From Devosia salina (GTDB lineage Bacteria; Pseudomonadota; Alphaproteobacteria; Rhizobiales; Devosiaceae): 64,000 nt of DNA. Below are positions 62,983-64,000 of this stretch, in pieces. Each line of letters begins with the position of its first letter. The first letter of the stretch is position 1. The position numbers and the translations under genes were made by a program. Location: positions 1,778,001-1,842,000 of the forward strand of contig NZ_CP080590.1 of NCBI RefSeq assembly GCF_019504385.1, read 5' to 3'. The notes under the pieces were generated by a model that worked only from the letters and a program-made list of their open reading frames with translations, did no database searches and was not told where the DNA came from.

Positions 62983-64000
62983 GCCTCCGTCGGTTCCTCG
63001 GGCTCTACTACGCCTATGCCTTCCTGTTCGACTTCATCCTCGCTTATGCCTTCTACACGGCCCTGTTTGAGCTCGAGGGCCTGTCGATCACCCAGATCGG
63101 CCTGTTGCTTGCCTTCTGGTCGGCCACGGCCATCGTGCTCGAAATGCCTTCGGGCGCCCTGTCCGACCATTTCGACCGGCGCTGGCTGCTCGTGGCCGCG
63201 CCGCTGTTCAAGGCTTTGACCTTCCTGTTCTGGATCGTGGCCGCGGGCAATTTCTGGCTCTATGCCGCCGGCTTCCTGTTCTGGAGCCTGGCACAGGCCC
63301 TGCAATCCGGGTCGCGCGAGGCGCTGCTCTATGAGCGCATGGCCCATGACGGCCGCACCGGCGACTACGACAAGGTTCTTGGCCGCGACAATGCGGCAGA
63401 GGAACTGGGCATCGGCTTCGGCGCGCTGCTGGGTGGCCTGGTTGCCTGGCTCAGCTTCGATTGGGGTCTCTGGCTCTCCATACCCCCCTTGTTGCTGGCC
63501 TCAGCGCTTGCCTTCTGGCTAGAGGACGTTCGCAAGCTCAAGGCGCCCGAAGAACCCGAACAGGCACCGGCGGGCTACCTCTCGCATTTCGTCGATGCGC
63601 TCAATGAGTTTCGCCATCAGGCCGATCTGCGCTTCGTCACCACCTATATCGCGGTGGGCCTGGTGGTCTTCCAGCTCATCGAAGAGTTCGACCAGCTCTA
63701 TTTCCTGGCCGTGGGCCTCCCCGTCTGGGCCTGGGGCATTGCCGCGGCCGCCGTGGAATTCCTCTATGCCGGTGCCAGCCTGTTCGCGCATCGCCTGGGC
63801 GGACGCCCCTGGCTGGCCTGGCTATTGCCGCTGCTGGGCGGTGCCCTGCTCATCGCCGCCTCGATCGGCACCACGCCATGGTTCGTCCTGATGCTCTGCG
63901 CGGCCTATGTGGTGATGGCGCCGCTCAACGTGCTTGCGGAAGCCCGCTTTCAGCGCGTCATGGAGGGCAAGAGCCGGGCCACGACCACCTCGGCCCTGGT
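62979..64000 (+). CDS. Major facilitator superfamily transporter (partial, runs off the window)
   Basis: An open frame of 340 codons from a GTG at 62979, with at least nine predicted helices. The cytoplasmic loop between helices 2 and 3, MPSGALSDHFDRRWLL near residue 50, has the MFS motif A pattern (GxxxDxxxRR). Acidic loop residues NEFRHQADL lie mid-protein. Drug/sugar export is typical. The C-terminus is outside. Confidence 0.88.
   Translation, partial: MSLRRFLGLYYAYAFLFDFILAYAFYTALFELEGLSITQIGLLLAFWSATAIVLEMPSGALSDHFDRRWLLVAAPLFKALTFLFWIVAAGNFWLYAAGFLFWSLAQALQSGSREALLYERMAHDGRTGDYDKVLGRDNAAEELGIGFGALLGGLVAWLSFDWGLWLSIPPLLLASALAFWLEDVRKLKAPEEPEQAPAGYLSHFVDALNEFRHQADLRFVTTYIAVGLVVFQLIEEFDQLYFLAVGLPVWAWGIAAAAVEFLYAGASLFAHRLGGRPWLAWLLPLLGGALLIAASIGTTPWFVLMLCAAYVVMAPLNVLAEARFQRVMEGKSRATTTSAL

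Overview
The window is ordinary chromosomal DNA from a GC-rich alphaproteobacterium of the order Hyphomicrobiales (Rhizobiales), most like Devosia or a relative. The evidence is conserved gene neighbourhoods: perM-hdaA-ppk beside purMN, gatCAB, pyrBC', plsY/dprA/topA/rnr, rpmG-pleD-divK-DUF3572-dinB, clpSA, rne-ami-mrcA, and dsbA-aroQ-accBC-aat with DUF2155 and NDUFA12. A PleD/DivK cell-cycle pair, GatCAB and an RNase E with a long acidic/basic tail point the same way. I see no prophage, insertion sequence, conjugative element or CRISPR array. The genus is an inference.

Layout. 1-5 kb: ppk (cut by the window edge), hdaA and a PerM permease on the minus strand; purM-purN and an EamA transporter on the plus strand. 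5.9-6.4 kb: two tiny proline-rich acidic genes, the first with a Shine-Dalgarno inside a strong hairpin. 6.4-13.7 kb: gatB, gatA and gatC with acetyltransferases, a chorismate mutase, a YjhX-family protein, a long inverted repeat and ruvX. 13.7-18.1 kb: an AraC-regulator fossil, a DUF4345 gene, and pyrB, a DHOase-like pyrC' that lacks its metal ligands, and an M19 dipeptidase in one coupled operon. 18-25 kb: topA, dprA and plsY on the minus strand with an aldo/keto reductase and a type I MurB between them. 25-33 kb: rnr, DUF983, rpmG, pleD, divK, DUF3572, dinB and a RidA protein. 33-38 kb: a FemAB-like protein, HIT, DUF1275, a SulP transporter with a structured leader, and a membrane-anchored hypothetical.

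38-46 kb: clpA-clpS, a DacF-type carboxypeptidase with a SPOR domain, MATE and AzlCD transporters, and tRNA-Leu(CAA). 46-53 kb: mrcA and an AMIN-domain amidase, then rne behind a long leader. 53-58 kb: a mobile-type repeat, a frameshifted acetyltransferase, an aminotransferase, dsbA-like, aroQ, accB and accC. 58-64 kb: aat, then an accessory insert (an APH(3')-like kinase translationally coupled to aat, a GyrI-like protein and an SDR without its Tyr/Lys pair), then DUF2155 and NDUFA12, and finally a TetR regulator divergent from a small ORF and an MFS transporter that runs off the end.

Most genes are housekeeping: purine and pyrimidine synthesis, translation, DNA topology and repair, cell-wall assembly, protein quality control and fatty-acid synthesis. 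Novelty is concentrated in small elements: hairpins over translation starts, structured leaders and intergenic RNA-like regions, small ORFs overlapping their neighbours, and degenerate enzymes. I did not find a clear multi-gene unknown defence or biosynthetic system.
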